A stretch of DNA of 64,000 nucleotides from Agriotes lineatus (taxonomy: Eukaryota > Arthropoda > Insecta > Coleoptera > Elateridae): contig OW679202.1 of assembly GCA_940337035.1 (NCBI GenBank), forward strand, positions 19,567,200-19,631,199, in the 5' to 3' direction. Below the pieces are notes generated by a model that did no database searches, was not told the DNA's origin, and saw nothing but the letters and a program-made list of their open reading frames with translations. Made by a program: the position numbers and the translations under genes. Below are positions 1 through 10,627 of the stretch, one piece after another. Positions within the stretch are counted from its first letter, which is position 1, and each line of letters opens with the position of its first letter.

Positions 1-248
1 ATTTCATTTCAGATATTAAATTAAGTTAAAATCCTACTGTTTCTTAACTAGCTTCATTTAATTAAATTATAAATTCTATTTTCTTTCTTTTCTAAATAGA
101 TCTTAATAATTTTGCTATCTAATTCACATCTAAATTCATCTTTGTAATTTTTAATACAGTATTCTTTTAATCTTATTAATCTGATTTTTAAACCCCTGTA
201 CCAATATCATACCATATTATTTCTAACTACAGTCAAATTCCCACATTA
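1..248. other. AT-rich sequence, nothing recognised
   Basis: Low-complexity AT-rich DNA leading to the TA target of the first transposon. I see no open frame, RNA gene or repeat in it. Confidence 0.6.
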
Positions 249-250
249 TA

Positions 251-1832
251 CAGGGTGTTTTATAACGTATGGAGAAGACTGAAAGGGTAGCTAGTGGGGA
301 CCAGAATATAGTTATTTTCTTAATAAATTTGGCCAAAACCCAATAACATAAAAATAAGAGCAGTTTAAAGTTCTTGTAAATTAATGCCCACTTATTGAAT
401 ACCGCTGGTATTAATGAAGAAAAATTAGAAAGAATATCATTGCGCTTTCGTTTCCATAGAACCATATTTCTTACAACACCTAATAATTTGCTGTTTAGTT
501 AGGTAGTTTAGGTAGTTTAATTTTAAATTATACAGAAAACTCAGAAAAAATAATATACCTTTTTAAATAAAGAAAACGTTATTTTATAAACTACAATTTT
601 ATTATTAAATAAGCTACAAGCAATTCACCATAACAAAAATATTCACATTAGGTGTTCGAGTTGCCGACCCTGCATTTCAGCGCACATTTCTGCTCCACGG
701 AATCCAGTTTTCCGATACTCTTGGAAAATTGTTGGCGTAACTGCTCTGTTGCAGTGTTGATGCGACGGCGCAATTCGTCGAATTTATTAACTTCGGTGGC
801 ATATACTAATTCTTTTATAAAACTCCATAAGAGAAAGTCCAGTGGGTTGAGATCTGGACTGCGTGGGGGCCATGAAATGAATCCACCCCAACCGATCCAT
901 CTTATCGGAAAGATGGTGTCGAGGTAATCTCGTACAGCATGACTAAAATATGAAGAACAGCCGTCATGCATAAACCACATGGTACGGAGCCCATTCATGG
1001 AAATTATGCAAATTGGTAATACTGTCTATCGTTAAGCAGGCCTCGTCAGTTTGCAAAATATTAGGCAGAGTATCTTCATGCGTTTGACCAGTTATAAAAT
1101 CTTAAACGAGCTTCTGCATCATTGCCCAAAGCTTGAGCTCTTTGATAACGGTAGGGATGGATGAACGCTCCCTTCTTCAAATTTAATGAGTGACAAAACA
1201 CTGGGTTATAGTAAAATAATAGTGTACTCTTTTGTGTATAATAAACCTGGTTTCTGGATATTTCAGTAGGCATAGAAATCCTGCGCACACTTAATTTCGG
1301 ATCTTCTTCTAATAAAGTAAGAATTTATTCCTCATTGTTTCCGTATATACCTTGGTTAGCCGCATGCCTTGGTTGGAATGCCTCGTGTTCTCTTAACTAC
1401 CGATATGAATTAGTAAAAACTTCACGTTTAGGTAAATTTCTGCTAGGATACCTTTTTCTGTATTCTTCTTGCGCCGATAGCATTGCCATTACACAAACGA
1501 TACACTAAACAATATCTGCGTATTCCGCGTTCGAAAATAATCTCGGCATTGTAATTAGGGTGGTTAACAAACTTTTTAATACAACATTAATGGTAACTGT
1601 GGTATCAGTTAACACTAAAAATAATATTATTGTTTGTAAACAATAACGTTTAAATGTTATGAAAAACAAATAGCATTCACGAGCTAATTGATGTTGGCCC
1701 GAAAAATTATAAATTTCAAGAATAACTTTCTAACTGCTGAATTTAGGATATATATTTATTTAGACTTTTTTACACTTGATAAGTTACCCAATTGATTCCT
1801 AAAATATTTCTGTTACGCTTTGGGCCACCCTG
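251..1832 (-). mobile_element. Tc1/mariner-superfamily element with TA duplication
   Basis: The element starts CAGGGTGTTTTATAACG and ends CGCTTTGGGCCACCCTG, which are short inverted ends flanked by TA (249-250 and 1833-1834). That gives 1582 bp, a normal size for a full Tc1/mariner element. Its minus strand carries a broken transposase (648-1489), and the 3' part of the element lies between that gene and the left end. Ends of the CAGGGTG type and TA targets are usual for this superfamily. The element is dead because the gene has stops, frameshifts and an internal loss. Confidence 0.85.
648..1489 (-). pseudogene. broken Tc1/mariner-type transposase (D-D spacing 41)
   Basis: This is a DDE/D transposase relic read on the minus strand. 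The N-terminal part starts with MAMLSAQEEYRKRYPS and has in-frame stops. The middle part (1076-1288) has the family stretch HPYRYQRAQALGNDAEARLR. After a frameshift there is ILQTDEACLTID, which holds the first catalytic Asp. It then jumps almost directly to the second motif, WFMHDGCSSYF, so the roughly 80-90 residues usual between them look deleted (inference from the family). The C-terminal frame (648-998) is open and contains WPPRSPDLNPLDFLLW with the third Asp. I count 41 residues between the second and third Asp, like DD41D mariner relatives. It cannot make a functional protein. Confidence 0.85.
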
Positions 1833-1939
1833 TATATTTCTTTGACCAGCCTAATAATATATCCACATATACAAGAAGAATGACAGCATGCGTATCATAT
1901 GGAAATGATAACGGTAAATTAAGCTAATGTTAAACGTGT

Positions 1940-2132
1940 TCTATGTGGGATCTGTCTTTTTCGGACAGAAATCTCATTTATTTAAGTGGTATAGTTCAGG
2001 TTAATTATCGAGATAGATTACGCAATTTTGGATTTATTTTAATTTATATTTGCACTTACAATGCCATTTCATTATTATTTGTAACAAAAAATAAACGACT
2101 TTTCTATGCTGTGAATGCCGTCGGTCACCCTG
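1940..2132. mobile_element. end fragment of a second CAGGGTG-type element
   Basis: The stretch ends GGTCACCCTG followed by TA (2133-2134), the same type of right end as the neighbouring element. An open frame of 74 codons crosses it but looks like the near-terminal sequence of a DNA transposon and not a gene. I find no matching left end, so this is a truncated copy or a solo end. Confidence 0.45.
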
Positions 2133-2134
2133 TA

Positions 2135-4136
2135 TATCATTTACTTTCCAAACAAAAAATCGGCTAAAATGCCTATTTTTTATGCTGAAACGCCAACTTG
2201 TAACTACGCGAAGCACTGCAAACTGAGCAGGTTATTTTAAGACAAATTAGAAGGTATGCGGATAACAATAAAATAATAACAGAGGACGTCGAATCCCAAA
2301 CACCTACAGGTGTTGGCGGTATGACAGAATGATTACATTACAATTTGAACAGACAAATTACATCACCTATCTATGGGTCAATCTGGCCGCTAGAGACAAC
2401 CTAAGCTCACTATCCCATGCTTAGCTGTCGCACCGCATCAGATAACACGCCTTATAATTGTTTGTAATATTTAGCTCTCGTTATCGCTCTACTTTGGACG
2501 TTTGTGAAAGTTACATAACGGCGCTGCAGTAAAAATTAGCCGCAACAGTTTTATCTGTAAAACAAATATGTAGTAAGAGTAAAAATTCATTTTTCTATTT
2601 TATAAAGTATGAGAGCGGAAAAACTGTTTTCCTACCATTAAAGGAAAATCGCCAGAACCACTTTTTATAACTTTAAGAAAACCTGGCTTTCAACACAGTA
2701 CTCAGTAGCTTGAGTAGTTAGATGAAATTGTGTTTTAAATTCAAGAAATAGAAAATAGTCGGAGGTTGCAACATCTACTGAGTAAAAAGTAGTTCAAAGC
2801 TCTATTAGTTGATTTTCACAGAACACTGAACCTTTATTTCAAAAACACACCACGTTGAGACAGTTTTTACTGTTTTTTATTCACATTTTTTGCTTCTGTT
2901 GAATTAGTAAGTGCTCCCCCATTAATGTTATTTGCAGTTCTAAAGAGTTGGTCATGATTACACCGTCTTTACGCCAGAAACAAAATATATTCTGTTGATT
3001 TCCTGATTTTTTCTCCTGCTAGACGAACGGAAATGTTTCCACTTACTTAACTGTTTTTGAATTTCGTAGTCAGCGATCGAAGTGTCATCCATTGTAACTC
3101 GCCAGGTTAATGGGTAGTCATTAAGTACTGTCTTAAACATTTGGGAATCCACTGAGTTTATCAGACAATTTTACAGGAAATTTTAAAATACAGCTAATAC
3201 ACAAGTTATTTTGAGATTAAATAGTTTCTGATTGGTTTTAGACTAATTCGATGATTTATCATAATGAAACAATGTAAAACCTCTATATGTACACAGAAAT
3301 AGATTTCTTCTTGTCCTTTTCAATACTGCGATACACAATTTTATTGACGAGACCGACAACAGGTATGCTCTAAAGCAGCCATACTCAACCTTTTTTCTTC
3401 TCGGGCCACATACGTATGTTTGCTATGTTAAGCGGGCCGCAACATAGTACACATACCTCATAATATAATAATGTAAGTGAAATATTTGTCAGGGTTTTAA
3501 AAGAAAGGTATAAGAAGCTAGATAAGCTACCTAATGAACGTTGTAACGAGCAGCTAAGAAGGCAGGCATTAAGGCATTTAATGGAAATTGTAAGAATCAG
3601 AAAGCCAGAGTAAAAAATCCAAGAAAATGACACAGCAGATGGGCCAAAAATTGTGTGAAAAAACAAACAGGTGAATTCTAAGGACGCCTTGGTGCAGGAA
3701 ATACTCTAATAAAAATTAATCAGTGCAATGACGTGTGTGAACATTTAAAAGCAATTTAAAAAACGTGCAGTGGCGAAAAGACACGGTTAACTAATTATAA
3801 TTGTAGACAATAATATTAAGAATAAGAATTTTGTAAATAATTTTAGTTATAGGCAAATTTAGTATTAAAAGTAATTATTTTAAACTTGGTTCATATTAGT
3901 TTTTTATTTAATATTTAAATTATTTATAGCGGATATTTTGAGAGAGAACAAAAGAAATTAATTATGAATTGATATGTTAAAAATGTATTCCGGTTAAATC
4001 AGATTTTCATATAATAAATAAAATTATATTAACATAAAAAGTATACCAGTCTATTGAGTGCATGTTCGTGGTCGTGTGGTACTATTTGCAACCATTTTCG
4101 ACACAAAAAGTTGAAAAGTTCTCCGAGCCCAGTGTA
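2135..4136. other. unassigned AT-rich sequence
   Basis: I see no gene here. Around 3377-3420 there is a stretch (CAGCCATACTCAACC followed by a G/C-rich GGGCCACA) that resembles the start of some hAT transposons. I find no partner end, so it stays unassigned. The last part, 4020-4136, is the left flank of the large Tc1-like element and would join directly to 12530 in the empty site. Confidence 0.5.
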
Positions 4137-4725
4137 CAATCATCCACAGAACTAATGTCACTCCGAACGCCAGCTTGGCTATTTCGATAGGCAACACATT
4201 TAACGTCACTTGACCGCATGTTTCCTAGAGGGTAGTACACACAAAGCGTGTCACCGGAAAGCAATTAGGCAGAGAGAAAGTAGACATTTTAGAAGCAAAT
4301 CCTTCCTTTTAATATTTCGGTGGTGAATCACAAGGGGTTACAGTTTATTTGTATTAAGCAGATTTTATTTCACTGCTGTTGTTAATATTATTTGTTATTT
4401 ATAAATTGTAAAAATAAGACATGAAGTCATTCTGGTTGAATATAAACTTTAACAGATATTGATTAATGAAATTGTTGAAGAGTTTAAAGATTTTCGTTTA
4501 TTGTTAAACGTTTTAAGTGATTGAGGAATCACCATCGCTACCATCTTCCCGAAGTTTAATTTAAAATTAAAATAGTTTTTTCTACCGCTAAAGGCACAAC
4601 ACTGGAAACCTAGATTTGACAAACAAATGTTTATCTTGTTTTCACAATTTGAAACACAATTTAGTAGAAACTTGAAAAATAAGAAATAATTTAAATTGTT
4701 CTACTTGAGGAACGTGAAAATTTTT
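4137..4725 (+). repeat. left terminal inverted repeat of the 8.4-kb element
   Basis: It is inverted with respect to 11918-12529. The match is almost continuous over the outer 240 bases and then is broken by indels. This arm has about 75 extra bases around 4395-4470, while the right arm has about 110 extra bases including an AAGT microsatellite. An apparent frame running out of the element across 4137 is chimeric and is not a gene. Confidence 0.85.
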
Positions 4726-5052
4726 GCGAAACTGAAAGATTAATTAAAAGGTTTTAAAATTTAAACATATACAGTGGAACTTCTATTTACGAAGTCCCCA
4801 AATTCAAGAAGAAAATCATTAAAAGGAAATTTCGTAAAACAGAAAATCATTTAAAATAGCCTAATAAATGCAACTTCCGAAACGTCTTGTGATAAACACC
4901 CTAGACTGTGGAAAAAGTGCGATAAAACAAATCATAATAGACCACTGCCAAAAATTATATCATTCAGAGAACAACTGCAACTGGTTGTTTTCTAAACAGC
5001 ATTTTATATATGTGAATGTGAGCAATTTATTCTATATTTTTATCTACTCTAG

Positions 5053-5193
5053 TGGGGTAACTAACTCATTACGTCACTAATTTGACACTATTTCCGTTAG
5101 GTAATGAAGCTCATTACACCAGTAAGTGGTGTAATCGCTTCATTACCTAACTGAAATAGTGTCAAATGAATGACGTAATGGCATTTGCCCAGT
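5053..5193. repeat. foldback (hairpin) sequence
   Basis: The arm containing CATTACGTCACTAATTTGAC returns inverted as GTCAAATGAATGACGTAATG around a centre near 5125. The predicted stem is about 55 bp with a few mismatches. It is probably a small palindromic MITE nested in 4772-5604. Confidence 0.7.
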
Positions 5194-5276
5194 AAAATAT
5201 TTTTAAAAATGACAGATCTGACATTTCTCTTAATGCACTTTTCTTAATTTTAGGCAGTTGTAGATAAAAATTTGTA

Positions 5277-5393
5277 CAATACATGTGTGATAATGCATCA
5301 TTAATATACTTGTGTGCTTACATAACTCGTGCTACGCACTCGTTTGTAACTTACACACACGTATATTAATGATGCGCTTATCCCACTTGTATA
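5277..5393. repeat. foldback (hairpin) sequence
   Basis: GATAATGCATCATTAATATA returns as TATATTAATGATGCGCTTATC with a centre near 5335, giving a stem of roughly 45 bp. It lies 85 bp after the preceding hairpin inside the same nested element. It is likely a palindromic MITE or part of one. Confidence 0.65.
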
Positions 5394-5635
5394 GTAAATA
5401 ACTATTACATGACTAGTCCTTAAAATGTATTAAATTTAATTTCATCAAAAATTTGTTCATATTTTACTTACCATAAATGGAATTTTAATTCGTAAAATAG
5501 AGCAAAAATCATATGGTAAATTATTCGAACGGTGGAATATCTGTAAAAAATAGCTAAACAGAGAACTTCGTAAAACTGAAGTTCCTTAAGAAGAAGTTCC
5601 ACTGTATGTAGAAATTCAGGACCTTAAAAGTTATT

Positions 5636-5703
5636 CAAAAATCTGGTGTGATACACGCACGCAACTTCCTTTTACAGTGATCTTATAATTAGCCAAAAAT
5701 TTG
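5636..5703. repeat. direct repeat, partner at 10048-10115
   Basis: Both copies begin AATCTGGTGTGATACA and share CAGTGATCTTATAATTA and CCAAAAATTTG, with a handful of differences. They lie 4.4 kb apart inside the 8.4-kb element, one upstream of the transposase and one in its intron. They may be two fragments of one dispersed repeat or an internal duplication. The sequence alone does not decide. Confidence 0.6.
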
Positions 5704-5989
5704 ATTTTTAATTTTTAAGCTTGTATTTGTCAACATTTTTCAAAAATTAGGTACGAATTCTACAGAAACCGTACAAAATAGAGCGTTAGTTCAAGAGACC
5801 AATTTTCTCTAAAATTGTAAGCAGAATTCAAAAATGTAATAATATACCGTGTGTTCTATTTAAAATAGGAGTTAGTAAAAAAAGAAAAAACAAACAAATG
5901 AAACCCATTTTAGAGGTATTCAACTGGAAAATCAACTATCTCACGTCAATACACATTAAACATGTAATAAAAATGTAAAGTTTCAAAAA

Positions 5990-6270
5990 AAACCTTTGGG
6001 GCCGTTTTTGAAAAAGTAAACACCATACTTCCAGTTATATGAGATTTTCTTCAAAAGCTTGCCGTCGCGTCTAGATAGTACACAAAACTTATATATGATG
6101 TTTCAACGCCATACCTCTTTTCGTTTTTGAGATATTCGGTTCACTGACAGACCAATGAACAAAAACATGTTTTTTGGGTTCAGGGGACTCTAAAACGTGA
6201 AGATCTGTTGAAAACACAATTTCGAATTTTTGGTGTAGATCAAATACTTCCTTTATTGTGCAAGGAAGTA
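5990..6270 (-). repeat. dispersed TCTG-type repeat, copy A
   Basis: Read on the minus strand it matches the copy at 23539-23740 plus 25002-25055. The order is an AAGGAAGT start, a block with AAAATTCGAAAT, ATCTTCACGTTTTAGAG, then TTCATTGGTCTGTC and a GAGATATTC-type block. In this copy the TCTG microsatellite is reduced to about two units. No coding capacity is evident. Confidence 0.7.
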
Positions 6271-6851
6271 AAAATCAACAAAAAATAAAAATTACTAGAG
6301 TAGGTAACCTAAAAACTTATAGAACGGCTTAGAACTGTTGTTTTTAAATTTTTGTTATTTTAAAAATATCATCCAGCAAAGGTAAAAAACACTTTTAAAA
6401 AATGTAGAAATTCTTTTGCTACCGTCTTGCCTTATTGGTAATTTTATAATTAAACTTAAATTTCCAACCTTACGCTAGGCATGTTTACACCATTATCCAA
6501 AGCATGCTTGTTGTTAAGTAAACTTTCTAAATCGCTTCTTTTCCTTAAAAATAATCACTAATGTAGGTGATTAAAGGTTTCTCAGCACATAAGATTAAAT
6601 ACTTTTAATCCACTTCTTAGAGATCTATATGGGTCTGCAATTCAATCTAAAATGCATTGTCTTATCTAAATGAACCTGTTATTAGAACGTATTAACTTGT
6701 CTAGTTTTCCAGAAAAAATCCAAAATGTATTAGAATAATTTGAAGAGGGGAGACTATTTCTAAAAATTGTAGTATCTTCATTTTCTGCAGTAAATTTAAC
6801 ATTAGTCTTGGTGCATCCTCAGATCTTACAGTGTTTAATTTGTGATTTGCT
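6271..6851. other. 5' region of the transposase gene in the 8.4-kb element
   Basis: AT-rich sequence between the copy-A repeat and the transposase start. It presumably contains the promoter and 5' UTR, but I see no convincing TATA box or initiator. A minus-strand frame across 6701-6913 overlaps the first exon and is not supported. Confidence 0.4.
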
Positions 6852-6965
6852 ATGCCAAGGCGTCCAGGACAAAGCGATTCCACTTTGGAAACAAGGGGGA
6901 AAATTATTGCCATGTGGGAGCAAGGAATTTCACAAGAGGAAATAGCGGCAAGGGTTGACTTATCG
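6852..6965 (+). CDS. Tc1-like transposase, exon 1 (N-terminal helix-turn-helix start)
   Basis: The exon encodes 38 residues beginning MPRRPGQSDSTLETRGKI and ending in EEIAARVDLS. This is the usual start of the paired-like DNA-binding domain of Tc1-type transposases, where WEQGISQEEIAARVDLS forms the first helices of the HTH. The frame is cut at 6966 by GTAAGT, a strong 5' splice site. Reading through would end at a TAA 12 codons-worth of bases later (6978-6980). The natural continuation is KRQVIRWIRRE at 10628, in the same phase (phase 0). The ATG at 6852 is the only one upstream in frame that gives the family-like MPR start. Exon assignment is inferred from protein continuity; a transcript would prove it. 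Confidence 0.75.
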
Positions 6966-9900
6966 GTAAGTAAAAATTAACATAACAACAATTAAGTGAA
7001 TTGGGGTGCAACACTACTCCAATTAGCTACTTTACTTTATTTGTATTTTATTTAATGGAATATCTTAGCTGAATAAAAATAGAATATTACACAAGTTTGG
7101 AATAGTAAAATTTTACTGAACGAATATAGTTTGATTGAGTACGAGAGAGCGAAGCGAGCGAGAAACTTAAAAAGCTATATTGGTTTAGTAAAACTGCTTT
7201 TCTTACGAAGTGTGTATACTATTTTTTCGCATTTTGTATTAGTATTTATAAACAAACATTTATATAAAAGCATTATACCACATGTTTATTAAAAAAGTTT
7301 ATAAGGGGCGGCTGTGGAAATTCAAACGTGTGACTAATATGTTGGTGGCACTGTAAGTCTATGTCAAATTCGAGATTATCAGGTTAGGTTTTCCGTCAGT
7401 TTTGACACAGACTGACGCAAAACATAACCTGCTAACCTCGAATTTGACTGTAATATTACCATATAGTAAAGTGACATTTCTAAGCACCAAAGTGCCACTT
7501 TATTAAACGATTTTGAGTTTAGTAAAATAGCACATTATTATACAAAATAAGAAAAAGTTATTTTATATGAATTTATATAAATTTGCTGCTTCTTTTGACC
7601 CTATTAACCGCTTAATGTGGTCACCAGTGTTTGAAGTACGAGGCCATCAAAACTTTTTTTTATAAAAACATATTTTTTTATAAAGCATATTATACAGTAT
7701 TTAATACTGTATAAACTATAGCTACACTTATATATAAAACTTTACGAAACACACTTGTAAGGCTCTGCAGATTGCGATTAAAACCTACAAATCATTTTAT
7801 TTTAACTGACAAAAAATAATAATAACAATAAACCTACTGTAAATTGACGACCACTAATACCCTAACAGTATCTAAAATAAAAAATAATGAATGCTATTAA
7901 AAAGCGATTGTTTAACAAATTTCAAGACATGTATGGGAAATGAGATCCTACATTATATATAACGTTCAACACTTTTCCGTCTTGTGCATTTATTAAACAG
8001 TAAAAAGTAAACATTTTTATCTACGACCACCACTAAAAGTAGGCCTTTTTAGCGCTAGCTTTTTTCACTAAAAGTGACGTTTTATAATTTAGCATGTTTA
8101 AATAAATCAGCTGTTTACTTTTAGCGCATGTGTGGTACAAATTGAAGTGAGGTTATAAAACTACAATTTCGAACTGGAAGTGAAGTTGTAAAATTATTCT
8201 AGTTACTTCTTGGGTTAGAGGTAAAGTGTTTTTGAAATAATTAAAGCGTTATGTAATGAATACAGTCAGATGTGTAGTATTAATAATTACCTTTGATAAC
8301 TGACTTTGACAGTATTGGTTTCACAAACATTCACCTGCGCGCCAAGGCCCTCTCTTTATTATGACATAAATTCTAACTTCGGCTTCGTTTCATAATTTTC
8401 ATGTCTCGTGCATAAACGTCAACTTTAGCACTTGTTGCATAAATAGCTATTATATGTTCCTCACTTGTAAACATCAATTTATCAAGTTACTGTATTCAGC
8501 TTGAAAATGTCTCTTAACTGGCTAGCCTGTAATTTTTTACAAGCGTGCTCATAGATAAATGATAGCGTGCAAAGCCAGAGTTGTCTTCCTTAGTATGTGT
8601 CATATTGATGAATTTAGTTGCTTGTCAGTTTGACATGGTAAATTATAGTTATTTAAAAAAGAGGAACAAATAAAATATTCAACAATACACGCAAGGTAAC
8701 GGGTTTTACTGGTTCCAGAAGGTGACTGGCTCGCCAGTCATATCCTTCTGTCCGTCAGTAAGAACCCTCTTACCAAGCTAGTAATGTTAAATACTATAAA
8801 CATGTATTGTAACAATTTCATCATTGCTTTTCATTTTCACTTAGAATAACCTTATTGGTAATTTTTAACCCTATCTTTTTTTATATTGTGACAAGTGTTT
8901 CATAAAAATCTTTTTAAAATTTCATTTAAAAAGTAGGCTTTTTAAAATTAATTTCGGTGTGTGGTGCCACTTTTTTCATTCAGTGAAAAAAGTGACATTT
9001 TGCTTTTAATTTAGAAATGAACGATTTTAAATAGACGTTTCCTTAGTTAGCAGAACTGACCAACGCACTTGACTAAAATGAGGGCAAATAAAATTCTATA
9101 CAAAATATGCTTGGATTTGAATATTTAATGAAATTTTTAAAAAATCTTATAGGTAACTCGTGTTAGCGTGCTTATTTTTCACGCGCGTGGATTATTAACC
9201 CTCCACACTTGTGAAAAAAAGTTGCACTTCTAACATTTGTGGTCTAAATAACTATTATATGGCTGTAAATACAATTGAACGATTTCTAACACTCTATAAA
9301 AAGTATGTTTTGATTTAAATAAATTTCGATGACGACCATGGTATCAAAAGCGGAAAATTTTAAGTTAAGCGTACCAGGTTTTTTTCAGGACGAAGATTCT
9401 GGATAAAACTATGACACTTAAATTAATTTAATGTTTTTTTCATCTTTTGGCACTATTGTGTTTAGAAATATTATCAGTATTTGAGATATGACGTCATTAA
9501 CATTTCGTTTAAAATATAAACATTACTATTTTGTAGTGCATTAAGTAAATAATAAAAAAACAGTTCCATAAGGTAACTTTTATCGCACAAGTCCATGTTA
9601 CAAACACATGTTTTCCACAAGACGTGTGCCTTAATAAGCCTTATGAAATTACTTTTTTATACTATTTGTTCTATTTCGGCTGTTTGACTTCTTTATTATT
9701 TTCTTGAAAAAATCATTAGCAACTTAATTTGATATTATATGTTGAATTAAATTCCTATAATTCTGCCACATTTGAGTCAGTAGTACCAATGCCACAGAAA
9801 CAATGCGTTAGCGGGTCTTATTAAAGCACTGTTTTCAGTGATTCTATAAGCTCATTAAGAAACGGAAATAAAGAAATTGCTAATTACGTTATTTAGGTTA

Positions 9901-10627
9901 CCTGCTATTTATGTTCCGGCCAAAGAAAATAATGAAGCAGTTATCAAAACCAGAACTTTGGAATCTATCTTAAATTAAGATGTATTTTAAGTAAATAATT
10001 TTACTATTTACTACTTTTATTATTTACCGTATAAATGTATTAATAACAAATCTGGTGTGATACAAGCACACAACTTTCTTTCACAGTGATCTTATAATTA
10101 TCCAAAAATTTGCCCTAACACTAATGTTTGTAGGACTGATTATTAAATGATTATTAGGCTATCAAGTATCAATACTATCAATGCGTATACATTTACATAT
10201 TGAATGCAATAATTCTATTATTACATTTAATTATCTCACTTAGAAAAACATAGTTTCTTCACCTTTAGTATGATTTTTTCGGAATACGAAAAGTATTTTA
10301 CAAAGTGTGTGATTAGCGAGAATTATGAGTTCAATAAATGCACTACCAAAGATTATAGGATGCGAGTAAAAAAAGATAACGCCACATTACAAACGATGGC
10401 GGTCGCAGTCCGCAGGCAATGGTGTCAAAAAAATGAAAAAAAAATTATTGAAGTGTTCCATGCTAAATAAATACATTAATAAAATCAATAAAATAACATT
10501 TTCCAGAGTCCTCGTATTTTCAAAAATATATTACAATTTGATCCATATTTTAGCACCACATTGTGTAATAAATAATCATTTATTATTACTTTTATTTGTC
10601 ATGATATTTAATTGGCATTATTTGCAG
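6966..10627 (+). other. 3.66-kb intron of the Tc1-like transposase
   Basis: It is bounded by GTAAGT (6966-6971) and TTATTTGCAG (ending 10627), and both neighbouring exons are in phase 0. It is AT-rich and full of repeats. These include a MITE fragment at 7305-7460, the 10048-10115 direct repeat, and a pair of diverged direct repeats near 8034-8090 and 8931-9012 containing a short hairpin. An open frame that runs into exon 2 from about 10433 is intron sequence, because its residues before KRQ do not resemble a transposase. The original intron was probably much shorter and grew by insertion. Confidence 0.65.
7305..7460. repeat. palindromic MITE fragment (family of 38574-38797)
   Basis: The left arm has GGCTGTGGAAATTCAAA and TAATATGTTGGTGGCACTGT. 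The centre has GACTGACGCAAAACATAACC and the right arm breaks off after CTCGAATTTGAC. It is the same unit as the near-perfect palindrome at 38574-38797 and the degraded copy at 35418-35566. Confidence 0.75.

Larger units (their letters stand above)
4772..5604. mobile_element. nonautonomous Tc1/pogo-like element nested in the 8.4-kb element
   Basis: It begins CAGTGGAACTTCTATTTACG and ends GAAGAAGTTCCACTG. TA lies on both sides (4770-4771 and 5605-5606), giving 833 bp. The outer inverted match is about 20 bases and is followed by weaker similarity. There is no transposase; the interior is AT-rich and contains two foldback sequences. The CAGTRGAAC type of end suggests pogo/Tigger relatives, but that assignment is by resemblance only. 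Confidence 0.7.

Noticed and set aside
4082..4264. 60-codon minus-strand frame at the left end of the large element
   Set aside because: It runs from the inverted repeat into the flank; the right arm shows the same codons continuing into different sequence.
5636..10115. LTR retrotransposon bounded by the 68-bp direct repeats
   Set aside because: The repeats are far too short, lack TG...CA ends and enclose no gag-pol; they lie inside the Tc1-like element.
10433..10627. Open frame preceding the catalytic exon
   Set aside because: It is AT-driven and hydrophobic, unlike a transposase, and ends at a good splice acceptor; it is treated as intron.
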